Shown: positions 25,711 to 33,672 of the stretch, piece by piece
Layout: each line of letters starts with the position of its first letter
Numbering within the stretch: position 1 is the first letter of the stretch
Source: Altererythrobacter sp.
GTDB lineage: Bacteria > Pseudomonadota > Alphaproteobacteria > Sphingomonadales > Sphingomonadaceae
Assembly: GCA_017308255.1 (NCBI GenBank)
Contig: JAFKFN010000006.1
Coordinates: 1 to 64,000, forward strand
Length of the DNA stretch: 64,000 nucleotides
Reading direction: 5' to 3'
The notes under the pieces: generated by a model
The model's database searches: none
The model's input: only the letters and a program-made list of their open reading frames with translations
What the model was told of the DNA's origin: nothing
Program-made: the position numbers and the translations under genes

Positions 25711-26502
25711 CTACCAGAGGTGCGCCGCGCCTTGCGCCAGGATATAGATCCCGGTTGCGATCACCAGCGCGGCGAAGCCGGCATTGAGCAGCCGCTTCTT
25801 GCTCCCCAGGCGGCGGCTGGCCCATTGCCCGGGGATGGCGCCCGCTACTCCCCCCAGCGTCATCAGGCCGACCAGGGTCCAGTCGACATAGCCGGACAGG
25901 GCGTAGGAAGCGGCGGTGCTCGCTCCCAGCGCGGTCACCACCACCAGGGACGTGCCGATGGCCACGCCGATCGGCATATGCGTGGCTGCCAGCAGCGCGG
26001 GCACGATCAGGAAGCCTCCGCCGATGCCGAAGAACCCAGCCAGCAAGCCCACTCCCAGGCCCGCGGGCACGAGCCGGGGCAACAGATGGCCCGCGCTGGC
26101 GCGGGTCAGCCTTACCGCGGGGTCTTCGTCGCCGCGCCGGCGGCGCAGCATCATCGTTCCCACGGCGATCATCAGCACGCCGAACAAGGCCAGCAGCTTG
26201 CTTCCGTCCATCGCCTTGCCAGCCTCGGCACCGATCAGCGCCCCGGCGATGCCCGCGCCGGCGAACACCAGCGCGCAAGGCCATTTGACATTGCCGGCAC
26301 GCGCATGCCCGGCCAGGCTCGCGGCGGCGTTGAGCGCCACGGCCACCGCCGCCGTGCCGATCGCCGCATGCGGTGAACTGACGCCTACGAGATAGACCAG
26401 CAGCGGCACCGCCAGGATCGAGCCACCCCCGCCGACTAGGCCCAGGACCAGCCCGATCGCCGCGCCGGCGGCAAGTGCCGCGACAAGGGTCAGCGGATCC
26501 AT
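25711..26502 (-). CDS. Sulfite exporter TauE/SafE family permease of the sulfide module
   Basis: The 263-residue protein has eight or so hydrophobic segments and the duplicated TSUP motif: GLVLGLVGGGGSILAVPLL near the N-terminus and GLLAGFFGIGGGFLIVPAL in the middle. In bigR-type operons this permease is thought to export sulfite or thiosulfate made during sulfide oxidation. It follows the repressor and rhodanese genes on the same strand with an 83-base gap. Confidence 0.87.
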   Translation of the reverse strand: MDPLTLVAALAAGAAIGLVLGLVGGGGSILAVPLLVYLVGVSSPHAAIGTAAVAVALNAAASLAGHARAGNVKWPCALVFAGAGIAGALIGAEAGKAMDGSKLLALFGVLMIAVGTMMLRRRRGDEDPAVRLTRASAGHLLPRLVPAGLGVGLLAGFFGIGGGFLIVPALLAATHMPIGVAIGTSLVVVTALGASTAASYALSGYVDWTLVGLMTLGGVAGAIPGQWASRRLGSKKRLLNAGFAALVIATGIYILAQGAAHLW

Positions 26503-26585
26503 ACGAGCCGCTCCGATTCAGGCCGTCGCCGGCCACGTTGGGGTGGGGCGGAACGGCACATGAAAGCGAGGCGCTTCGATGCCGG

Positions 26586-27095
26586 TCACGCCGCGTGGCG
26601 GTTCCACGGCATGATCGCCAGCAGATGGGCCAGGCCGCACCATCCACTCGCGCCGGCCATGACCAGGCCCGCGCCGACGAAGGCCGACAGGCCGAACAGT
26701 ACCGGGCTCCACACGAAGCCCAGCACCACGCCGATCAGCACCAGCGAACCCGCCGCGATCTGGACCTGCCGCAGCAGCTCCAGCGGCGCGCCGCGATCTT
26801 GCTCGACCGGCAGGCCGGCGGCTTGCCACGCGTTGAGCCCGCCATCGAGGATATAGGCCTCGCCCTGGCAACAGGCGGCCAGCTTTGCGGCGTTGCCGGA
26901 GGTACGCATGCCCGATCGGCAGAGGAACACCACCGGGCCGTCATCCTCGACCGTATCGAGTTCGTCGAGCGGGCGGTTTTCCGCGCCGGGCGCGCGGACG
27001 CGGGCAAATTCGTCGCGGCCGCGAATGTCGATCAGCCGCGCCCCGGCCTGGGCCAGGCGTTGCGCTTCGGCGGGAGAGAGTCGGGGAAGAGCCAT
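26586..27095 (-). CDS. Rhodanese domain protein with C-terminal DUF2892 membrane part
   Basis: Residues 1-105 form a rhodanese domain with the active-site loop CRSGMRTSG (catalytic Cys in VVFLCRSG). Residues about 110-165 hold two hydrophobic segments of the DUF2892 type, as in YgaP. It should transfer sulfane sulfur at the inner membrane. It begins two bases after the repressor stop and so belongs to the same operon. Confidence 0.88.
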   Translation of the reverse strand: MALPRLSPAEAQRLAQAGARLIDIRGRDEFARVRAPGAENRPLDELDTVEDDGPVVFLCRSGMRTSGNAAKLAACCQGEAYILDGGLNAWQAAGLPVEQDRGAPLELLRQVQIAAGSLVLIGVVLGFVWSPVLFGLSAFVGAGLVMAGASGWCGLAHLLAIMPWNRHAA

Positions 27096-27097
27096 CT

Positions 27098-27424
27098 TCA
27101 GGTATCCTTGCAGTAAAGCTCATAGAGCGTGGCGAGCAGCGTCTCGCACCGCGGATCGGCGATCCGGTACCACAGCGCCTGGCTTTCGCGGCGGAAGGCC
27201 ACGAGGCCCTCGGCGCGCATCTTCGCCAGATGCTGAGACAGGGCCGACTGGCCCAGGCCGACTTCCTCGGCGAGCGCGCTGACGGTCATCTCGCCATGTT
27301 CGGCGAGCTTGCACATGACCATGAGCCGGCGCCGGTTGCCCAGGGCCTTGAGCAATGCGGCCACCGCTTCGGCGTGCGCCTCCAACGTGGCCAGATCCAT
27401 CGGGGGTTTGAGAAACTGTTCCAT
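27098..27424 (-). CDS. ArsR/SmtB-family sulfide/persulfide-sensing repressor (BigR/SqrR-like)
   Basis: The 108-residue winged-helix repressor shows the ArsR recognition helix VGLGQSALSQHLAKMR. Cys38 (MVMCKLAEH) and Cys105 (YELYC) correspond to the paired cysteines that form a di- or tetrasulfide bridge in SqrR and BigR (established knowledge); an additional Cys is at 93. Context supports this sensing role: rhodanese and TauE/SafE downstream and a persulfide dioxygenase divergent. It probably represses both directions from the 63-base divergent gap. Confidence 0.87.
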   Translation of the reverse strand: MEQFLKPPMDLATLEAHAEAVAALLKALGNRRRLMVMCKLAEHGEMTVSALAEEVGLGQSALSQHLAKMRAEGLVAFRRESQALWYRIADPRCETLLATLYELYCKDT

Positions 27425-27457
27425 TAGGTATTGCTAAATAAGATGAAGCTTATATAT
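27423..27457. promoter_or_regulatory. Probable operator/promoter of the divergent sulfide module
   Basis: In a GC-rich genome this gap is strikingly AT-rich. It contains ATTAG-N6-CTAAAT (27423-27439) and a perfect inverted repeat ATAAG-N6-CTTAT (27438-27453), followed by TATATAT. AT-rich dyads of this kind are typical operators of BigR/SqrR repressors. The repressor start is at 27424 and the dioxygenase start at 27488. Confidence 0.6.
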
Positions 27458-27487
27458 GTCAAGCGCAAACGAACCAGGAGCTTTCCC

Positions 27488-28372
27488 ATGGCGATCCAGC
27501 CACGCATCCGCGCCTTCTTTGATGAGCCGACGAATACCGTCAGCTATCTGGTGTCCGATCCCACCAGCGGCCGCGCGGCCGTGATCGACCCGGTGCTCGA
27601 TTTCGATGTCGCTTCGGGCGAGGCCGATGTTCGCTCGGCCGAAGCCATCCTCGCCGCCGCGCGGCAGGATGGGCTGATTATCGACTGGGTGCTCGAAACC
27701 CACGCCCACGCCGATCACCTGTCTGCCGCGCCGTTCATCAAGGGCGCGACCGGTGCCCGGATCGGCATCGGCGAACATATCGTCGAAGTGCAGAAGATCT
27801 TCCGCCCGGTGTTCATGGCTCAGGATCTGACGGCGGACGGCTCGGATTTCGACCGTCTCTTCGCCGATGGCGAACGCTTCACGATCGGCGCGCTCGAGGT
27901 GGAGGTGCTGTATGTGCCCGGCCATACGCCGGCCGACGTCGCCTATCGCATCGGGGACGCGGTTTTCGTCGGCGATACGCTGTTCATGCCGGATTACGGC
28001 ACGGCGCGCGCCGATTTCCCCGGGGGCGACGCGCACAAGCTCTACCGCTCGATCCGCCGGTTGCTGGCGCTCCCGCCAGAGACGCGGCTGTTCATGTGCC
28101 ACGATTACAAGGCACCCGGCCGTGACGAATATCGCTGGGAAACCACCGTTGCCGAGCAGCGTCGCGCCAGCATCCACGTCCACGACGGAGTGGATGAGGC
28201 GGAATTCGTCGCCCTCCGCCAGGCGCGCGATGCCGGCCTCGCGGTTCCGCGCCTCCTGCTGCCGTCGATCCAGGTCAACATCCGCGCCGGCCGCTTCCCT
28301 CCGGCGGAAGCCAACGGCGTCAGCTACCTGCGCATCCCGGTAAAGCCGGTACGAAAGGCACTCGCGGCCTGA
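27488..28372 (+). CDS. MBL-fold persulfide dioxygenase / Blh-type hydrolase
   Basis: The 294-residue metallo-beta-lactamase-fold protein carries the metal motif THAHADH, a later His in VPGHTPAD and the VFVGDTLF Asp, with the final His in FMCHDYK. This layout matches ETHE1/Blh-type sulfur dioxygenases, which oxidise glutathione persulfide to sulfite using iron. ATG 27488 is preceded by CAGGAG; the longer frame upstream would overlap the operator. It is transcribed divergently from the repressor operon. Confidence 0.87.
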   Translation: MAIQPRIRAFFDEPTNTVSYLVSDPTSGRAAVIDPVLDFDVASGEADVRSAEAILAAARQDGLIIDWVLETHAHADHLSAAPFIKGATGARIGIGEHIVEVQKIFRPVFMAQDLTADGSDFDRLFADGERFTIGALEVEVLYVPGHTPADVAYRIGDAVFVGDTLFMPDYGTARADFPGGDAHKLYRSIRRLLALPPETRLFMCHDYKAPGRDEYRWETTVAEQRRASIHVHDGVDEAEFVALRQARDAGLAVPRLLLPSIQVNIRAGRFPPAEANGVSYLRIPVKPVRKALAA

Positions 28373-28472
28373 CCTTGCCATGAGCCCATGCGTGCGGTTG
28401 CCGGTCCCGGCCGTCCGGATAATCCCGTCCGCCTCTCTTGCCTCGCTTGAGGATGCGCCATAATTTGCCTCC

Positions 28473-29354
28473 ATGGGGGCATGGCAAGGCGTATTTCGGA
28501 TCTCCGTGCTGGCTGCGGCGCTGGCGCCGACCTGCGTTCAGGCGGCGGATCCGCCTCTGCTGATGGCGCCCGCTTCCGCTTGGGTGTTCGACCGCGCTGA
28601 AGATAGCTGCGCGGTGCGTCGCGCATTTCAGGCCGGCGGCGATCAGGTCTTGCTTGAGCTCCGCCAGTTCCGCCCCGCAGAAGGGTTCCAGGTCACCCTT
28701 GTCAGCGATACGCTGTCACCGGCCGACCGTGAGCCGCGCGTGCGCTTTGAGCCCGATGACGATTTTCACGAGCCGGCGGCGCTGTTTGTCTTCGACCAGG
28801 GCACGGCGCATGGCATTCTCTACGACGACAGCCTGCTGCCGAATCGGATGAGGGAAGCCGGGCCGTTGAACGAGTGGCCGGAGGCCGAACGTGAAGCGCG
28901 CGAGTTGGCGATCACGGGCCTTTCCGTCACGGGAGCCTTCAAGCGCGATCTTACACTGCAAACGGGTCGGATGTTCTTGCCGATGGCGGACCTGCGCGAT
29001 TGCATGGATGAATTGCTCGAGCGTTGGGGCATGGATGCGAATATCCAGCACACCCTCACGCGCCCCGCTGTTCCAGTCGATGCCCAGAGTTGGGTGCGCC
29101 GCGTTCAGGAGCGCTATCCGGCGCGCCAATTGAATGTGGGTCGGAGCGGAATTGCGATGATTCGCCTGATCGTGGGCGTCGACGGCAAACCGACCTCGTG
29201 CATCACGAATAAGGACGCGCCCGATCACGAATTCGATGAGCAGGCGTGTGAGATAGTGATGCGCTACGCACGCTTCGAACCGGCGCTCGACGCCAATGGC
29301 GCGCCGACCGAGAGCTTATGGACGACCACGATCGTCTACTTGATTTCACGCTGA
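28473..29354 (+). CDS. Periplasmic protein with TonB-like C-terminal domain
   Basis: The 293-residue protein starts with a signal peptide (GVFRISVLAAALAPTCVQAA). The C-terminal 90 residues resemble the TonB C-terminal fold: YPARQLNVGRSGIAMIRLIVGVDGKPTSC, then FDEQACEIVMRYARFEPALDANGAP, a pattern common in sphingomonad secreted TonB-like proteins. The central part is unrecognised. The N-terminus is a cleavable signal, not a long membrane anchor with Pro-rich linker, so a true energy-transducer role is doubtful. Confidence 0.7.
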   Translation: MGAWQGVFRISVLAAALAPTCVQAADPPLLMAPASAWVFDRAEDSCAVRRAFQAGGDQVLLELRQFRPAEGFQVTLVSDTLSPADREPRVRFEPDDDFHEPAALFVFDQGTAHGILYDDSLLPNRMREAGPLNEWPEAEREARELAITGLSVTGAFKRDLTLQTGRMFLPMADLRDCMDELLERWGMDANIQHTLTRPAVPVDAQSWVRRVQERYPARQLNVGRSGIAMIRLIVGVDGKPTSCITNKDAPDHEFDEQACEIVMRYARFEPALDANGAPTESLWTTTIVYLISR

Positions 29355-29372
29355 CGCGCTCGATGCGGACGT

Positions 29373-30602
29373 TCAGATAATCCCCACGGCCTTCCCGGCC
29401 CGCTCGAACATGCCGAGGATCGTTTCGACCTCCTCGCTCGAATGTTCGGCGCACAGCGAGCAGCGCAGCAGGGTCATGCCCGCCGGGGTTGCCGGCGGGC
29501 GGGCCAGGTTGACGTAGAGGCCTTCCTTCAGCAGCGCTTCCCACATCGCCGCGCCGCGCTCCAGGTCGGGCATGATCACTGCCACGATCGCGCTCTGCGG
29601 TTCCTCGGTGCCCAGGGTGAAGCCCTGCGCGCGCAGGCCGCCGTGCAGCCGCTTGGAATTCTCCCACAAGTGCGCCCGCTTGTTCCCCGCGTGCATCAGC
29701 TTGCGCACGCTGGTGGCGGCCGTGGCCACCACGCTCGGCGGCAGGCTGGCGGTGAACACATAAGGCCGGCAGACCAGCCGCAGGATCTCGAACTTCGGAT
29801 GGTTGGACACGCAGAAGCCGCCCACCGTGCCCACGCTCTTGGAGAACGTGCCGATTATGAAATCCACGTTGTCGATCACGCCCTGCGCTTCGGCCACGCC
29901 GCGGCCGTGCTCGCCGATGAAGCCCATCGAATGCGCTTCGTCCACCAGCACCATGGCCCCGTGGCGCTTGGCCACCGCGACCATCTCCTTCAGCGGGGCG
30001 ATGTCGCCCAGCATCGAATAGACGCCTTCCAGCACTACCAGCTTGCCGGCCCCTTCGGGGATGCGGCCCAGCCGCTTGTCCATCGCTTCGATGTCGTTGT
30101 GCTTGAACGGCACCACTTCGGCATTGCCCAGGGCACAGCCGTCCCAGATGCTGGCATGGCTGTCGATGTCGAGCACGATGTAGTCGCCCTTTCCGGCGAC
30201 GGTGCTGATGATTCCCAGGTTGGCCTGGTAGCCGGTGGAGAACACCATGGCGTGGTCCATCGCGTAAAATTCGCGCAGGGCCTGTTCGACTTCCTTGTGC
30301 CCCTGGTACGTTCCGTTCAGCACGCGGCTGCCGGTGGTGCCTGAACCATAGTTGTCCAGCGCGTCCTTGCCGGCCTGGATCACGTCCGGGTCGAACGTCA
30401 TCCCCATGTAGTTGTAAGTGCCCAGCAGGATCGTGCTGCGCCCGTTGCAGATGGCGCGGGTGGGGGAAAGCACCTTCTCCATCACCAGGCTGAAGGGATC
30501 TTCCACCCCGCTGGCCAGCAGGGTCTCGCGGGTCTGGATGATCTCGTCGAACTTGCTGAACAGGTCGCGCGTTTCGCTCACGGTCTCGCCCATCGCGCTC
30601 AC
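29373..30602 (-). CDS. spt: Serine palmitoyltransferase
   Basis: The 409-residue alpha-oxoamine synthase condenses serine with a palmitoyl thioester to 3-ketodihydrosphingosine, the first step of sphingolipid synthesis. It closely follows the Sphingomonas enzyme as I remember it: LLGTYNYMGMTFDPDV, VFSTGYQANLGIIS, LEGVYSMLGDIAPLKEM, the LVDEAHSMGF Asp/His pair and the PLP lysine in GTFSKSVGTVGG (Lys255). The start GTG 30602 overlaps the acp stop by four bases (GTGA); ATG 30593 is an alternative. Confidence 0.95.
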   Translation of the reverse strand: MSAMGETVSETRDLFSKFDEIIQTRETLLASGVEDPFSLVMEKVLSPTRAICNGRSTILLGTYNYMGMTFDPDVIQAGKDALDNYGSGTTGSRVLNGTYQGHKEVEQALREFYAMDHAMVFSTGYQANLGIISTVAGKGDYIVLDIDSHASIWDGCALGNAEVVPFKHNDIEAMDKRLGRIPEGAGKLVVLEGVYSMLGDIAPLKEMVAVAKRHGAMVLVDEAHSMGFIGEHGRGVAEAQGVIDNVDFIIGTFSKSVGTVGGFCVSNHPKFEILRLVCRPYVFTASLPPSVVATAATSVRKLMHAGNKRAHLWENSKRLHGGLRAQGFTLGTEEPQSAIVAVIMPDLERGAAMWEALLKEGLYVNLARPPATPAGMTLLRCSLCAEHSSEEVETILGMFERAGKAVGII

Positions 30603-30841
30603 TCGCCGGTCAGCTGGCGGACCGCATCGACCAGCTGGCCGTAGTTCTCGATTTCCGCCTGCTGGTTCATGCTGATGATGATGTCGAATTCGTCCTCGAT
30701 GGCGGCGACGAAATCCATCACCGTCAGGCTGTCGAACTCCAGATCGCCGGCGAAGGTCGTCGCATCGGCGATCTCGGCATTCTTCTTGTTGAACGGCTCG
30801 ATCAGCACGCGGATGCGGCTGTCCACCTCTTCACGGTTCAT
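30599..30841 (-). CDS. Acyl carrier protein for sphingolipid synthesis
   Basis: The 80-residue protein is a short acidic carrier with the phosphopantetheine site LEFDSLTVMDF (Ser38). Sphingolipid-producing Alphaproteobacteria encode such a carrier directly upstream of spt to feed it the acyl chain. ATG 30841 is taken, with an ATG at 30853 as alternative (GAGGAG lies just before it). It overlaps spt by four bases. The 275-base gap back to divK probably holds the operon promoter. Confidence 0.88.
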   Translation of the reverse strand: MNREEVDSRIRVLIEPFNKKNAEIADATTFAGDLEFDSLTVMDFVAAIEDEFDIIISMNQQAEIENYGQLVDAVRQLTGE

Positions 30842-31116
30842 TGGAATGTCCATGCTCCTCGCGGCCGGGCGCGCCGCTTGATGGAGATGGAAAAGCGGCT
30901 CCGGAGGCGGCTTGTCAAGCGCGGGGCCGTCCGAGCGCCCGGATATCTCGTCGGCGCGCTGTGCCGGGTAATTCGTATCCGGGCCTTTCAGGCGCCTGGC
31001 TCGGCAAGCCGGCGGGCAGGGCGTGACCGAGTCGCGCCTTTGCCACGACCTTCGGAATGTAACCACAATAAGTTAGGATATTAAGAGAAGGGGAACCGTA
31101 TGGGTTAAGGTGGCGC

Positions 31117-31488
31117 TCAAGCCTGACCAACAAGCCCTTTTACCGCCGCCATGAACGGCCCGATGGAAACGGGCTTCGCCAGGTATCCTTCCGCGCCCAC
31201 TTCGCGGATGCGCTGTTCGTCGCCCTTGCCGGCATAGGCGGTCACCGCCAGCACCGGCACTTCCGCCAGTGCCGCGTCGCGCTTCAGATCGGCGATCAGG
31301 TCCAGCCCCGAAACATCCTGCAACTGGATATCCATCACCACCAGGTTGGGGAAAAAGCTCCGCGCCCTCTCGATCGCCTGATTCCCATCGGCTACCGGTT
31401 CGACGGCGAAACCTCCGGCCTGCAGCACGTCGCAAAAAAGCTTACGGTTAAGATCGTTGTCCTCGACAACGAGGATTCGCTTCGTCAT
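31117..31488 (-). CDS. divK: Single-domain response regulator DivK
   Basis: The 123-residue receiver domain has the acidic pocket (VVEDND), the phospho-acceptor Asp53 in LVVMDIQLQDVSGLDLI, a conserved Thr/Ala switch (LAVTAYA) and Lys in YLAKPVS. Length and sequence match DivK, which controls CtrA phosphorylation through the DivJ/PleC/DivL pathway; ctrA is 21 kb away in this window. GATTC (a GANTC methylation site) occurs about 90 bases upstream. Confidence 0.88.
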   Translation of the reverse strand: MTKRILVVEDNDLNRKLFCDVLQAGGFAVEPVADGNQAIERARSFFPNLVVMDIQLQDVSGLDLIADLKRDAALAEVPVLAVTAYAGKGDEQRIREVGAEGYLAKPVSIGPFMAAVKGLVGQA

Positions 31489-31638
31489 TGCGCCCCCGAT
31501 ACTTCCACCCCCAGGAAGCCTGGCCCGATCCCATATCTGCTTAACGGATGGCTGACAATTCTTAACAGCTCTGAAGATTCGATTAAGGACCCCGCCGGCA
31601 CGGCGCTCAGCGCGCTTGCCTGGGTCCTTTCCGACATA

Positions 31639-31833
31639 GTGCGTGCGGAACGTTTCCTCGCCTTGACCGGGCTCACGCCCGATGCGCTGCGTGCTTCTGT
31701 GGCCGAACCGGCCATGCACCGCGCCGTGCTCGATTTCCTCTGTGCGCACGAGCCCGATCTTGTCGCCGCCGCCGATGGGCTGGGTGTCGCCCCGGCAGAC
31801 CTCGCGGCGCTGCGCGGACGACTCGCATCATGA
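31639..31833 (+). CDS. DUF3572 family protein, start uncertain
   Basis: The visible part from GTG 31639 is 64 residues, RFLALTGLTPDALRASVAEP and a C-terminal LAALRGRLAS. In frame upstream the sequence continues SIKDPAGTALSALAWVLSDIVRAE, which fits the usual N-terminus of DUF3572 proteins (around 90 residues) much better. No ATG, GTG or TTG is found there, however; an ATT at 31582 with GAAG five bases before it is the best candidate. Function is unknown. It overlaps the HAD gene by four bases. Confidence 0.75.
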   Translation: MRAERFLALTGLTPDALRASVAEPAMHRAVLDFLCAHEPDLVAAADGLGVAPADLAALRGRLAS

Positions 31834-32456
31834 GCCGGCCCCTCGTGGTGACCGATTGCGACGAGGTGCTGCTGCACATGCTGCGCCATTTCGGCGAATG
31901 GCTCGGCGAAACGCACGGCATCGATCTGGCGCTGGGCGAAAACCCGTTCCAGTCGATGCGCCGGCGCGCCGATGGCCAGCCTTTGCCCGATGAGGAAAAG
32001 TGGCGTTATCTCAACCTGTTCTTCGATACGGAGATGGCCCGCCAGACGGCGATTGAAGGCTCGGTCATGGCCATCGGCGAATTGCAGCGCGAAGCGGATG
32101 TCGTCGTGCTGACCAACCTTCACGATTCGTTCGGCCAAGCCCGCGCCCGCCAGTTGCGCGAACACGGCATAGAAGCGCGGATCTTCACCAATCAGGGTCC
32201 CAAGGGGCCGGCCCTGCGGCGCATCGTCCAGGAATACGCGCCCAGCCGCGCGGTCTTTATCGATGACATCGCCCAGCACATCGCCTCCGCCGCCGATCTG
32301 CTGCCGGAAATGTCGCGGCTCCATTTCTGCGGTGAGCCGGCGGTGGCGCCGCATATTCCCTGCGCGCTCCAGGCCGGCCACGCCCATGCGCGGCTCGATA
32401 CCTGGGCAGAGGCCTTGCCCTGGCTGCTGGAAACGTTGCATGAGGCCCGCCGATGA
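31830..32456 (+). CDS. HAD-like family hydrolase
   Basis: The 208-residue protein has the HAD motif I DCDEVLLHML near residue 9, motif II VVLTNLHDS around 90, and motif IV FIDDIAQHI around 142. This gives a phosphatase-like aspartate nucleophile site, although the second residue after the nucleophile is Glu in place of the usual Asp, which is seen in several HAD groups. The substrate is unknown. Four-base overlaps link it to DUF3572 upstream and RidA downstream. Confidence 0.82.
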   Translation: MSRPLVVTDCDEVLLHMLRHFGEWLGETHGIDLALGENPFQSMRRRADGQPLPDEEKWRYLNLFFDTEMARQTAIEGSVMAIGELQREADVVVLTNLHDSFGQARARQLREHGIEARIFTNQGPKGPALRRIVQEYAPSRAVFIDDIAQHIASAADLLPEMSRLHFCGEPAVAPHIPCALQAGHAHARLDTWAEALPWLLETLHEARR

Positions 32457-32911
32457 GCATCGAACACCGTCTTGCCGAACTGGGCATCGAACTGCCCGCC
32501 GCCGCCGCGCCGGTCGCCGCCTATGTCCCCGTCGTTGTCGCCGGCGGTCTTGCGCATGTCTCGGGGCAGCTGCCGTTCATCGATGGCCAGCTCGTCACCG
32601 GCCGCCTGGGTGAGGATGTCTCGCTCGAACAGGGCACGGCGGCGGCGCGCGCCTGCGGCCTGATGATCCTGGCCCAGTTGAACAGCGCGCTCGGCTCGCT
32701 CGATCGAGTGGAGCGGATCGTGAAGCTCGGCGCCTTCGTCAATTCCGCGGCCAATTTCATCGATCAGCCCAAGGTCGCCAACGGCGCGTCGGAGCTGATG
32801 GTCGAGGTTTTCGGCGACGCCGGCAAGCATGCGCGCAGCGCGGTCGGCGTGCCGGTGCTTCCCCTCGGCGCCGCGGTCGAGGTGGACGCGGTCGTTGCTC
32901 TCAAGCCTTGA
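32453..32911 (+). CDS. RidA family (YjgF) protein
   Basis: The 152-residue protein matches the YjgF_endoribonuclease-like subgroup of RidA: VVVAGGLAHVSGQLP, EQGTAAARACGLMILAQLNSALGSLDRVERIVKLGAFVNS and GKHARSAVGVPVLPLGAAVEVDAVV. The conserved Arg that holds imine substrates is present in HARSAVG. RidA proteins hydrolyse reactive enamines/imines. It is coupled to the HAD gene (ATGA overlap). Confidence 0.88.
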   Translation: MSIEHRLAELGIELPAAAAPVAAYVPVVVAGGLAHVSGQLPFIDGQLVTGRLGEDVSLEQGTAAARACGLMILAQLNSALGSLDRVERIVKLGAFVNSAANFIDQPKVANGASELMVEVFGDAGKHARSAVGVPVLPLGAAVEVDAVVALKP

Positions 32912-33662
32912 TGGCCTGTTCGCCCCCGCGCCCGATCCGGCGCGGGTCGCCTGGCTAAAAGGCGTCGTTTACGCGCATCGCGGCCTCCATGGGCCGCAGG
33001 CGGTCGAAAACTCCCCCAGCGCTTTCGCCGCCGCGATCCAGGCCGGGCTCGGTATCGAATGTGATGTGCAGGAAACCGCGGATCGGCAAGCGGTGGTGTT
33101 CCACGATTTTGGGCTGGACCGGCTGACCGGGGATACCGGCGCCGTCGCGGAGCGCACGGCTGGCCAACTGGCGCGGATCGCCTTGCGCGGATCGCCGGAT
33201 ACCATCCCGTCCCTGCGCGGCGTGCTCGAACAGGTTGGCGGGCGCGTGCCCCTGCTGATCGAGATCAAGGCCGTGCGCGAGCGCGAAGTCGCGGCGCTGT
33301 GCTGCACGGTGCGGCGCGATCTTGTTGGCTATCGCGGGCCGTGCGCGGTGATGAGCTTCGATCCCCGCGTCGGCGGCTGGTTCCGCCGCAATGCGCCGGC
33401 CGTGGTGCGCGGGCTCGTTATCGATGAGGCGCAGGGCGGAGAGGGGCAACGCCGCTGCGCGCTGTGGCAGGCCCGGCCCGATTTCATCGCCTATTCCATC
33501 CGCGATCTGCCCAGCGGTTTCGCCGCTGCCCAGCGCGCTCGCGGCTTGCCGATGCTCACCTGGACCGTCTCCACCCCGGCGTTGCTGGAACGCGCTCGCC
33601 AGCACGCGGACGGGTTCATTGCGGAGGCCGAAGGAGTCGCATCGGCGCTGGTGAATACCTAA
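32895..33662 (+). CDS. Glycerophosphodiester phosphodiesterase family protein
   Basis: The 255-residue protein shows the GDPD motifs YAHRGLHG with catalytic His/Arg, GIECDVQETADRQAVVFHDFGLDRLTG with Glu/Asp metal ligands and the second His, and LIEIKAV. It cleaves glycerophosphodiesters to glycerol-3-phosphate. No ATG precedes the conserved region in frame; TTG 32895, overlapping ridA by 17 bases, gives a typical N-terminus. An ATG at 32829 lies inside ridA and adds an unrelated stretch. Confidence 0.87.
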   Translation: MLSSLDGLFAPAPDPARVAWLKGVVYAHRGLHGPQAVENSPSAFAAAIQAGLGIECDVQETADRQAVVFHDFGLDRLTGDTGAVAERTAGQLARIALRGSPDTIPSLRGVLEQVGGRVPLLIEIKAVREREVAALCCTVRRDLVGYRGPCAVMSFDPRVGGWFRRNAPAVVRGLVIDEAQGGEGQRRCALWQARPDFIAYSIRDLPSGFAAAQRARGLPMLTWTVSTPALLERARQHADGFIAEAEGVASALVNT

Positions 33663-33672
33663 GTTCGCCGCG

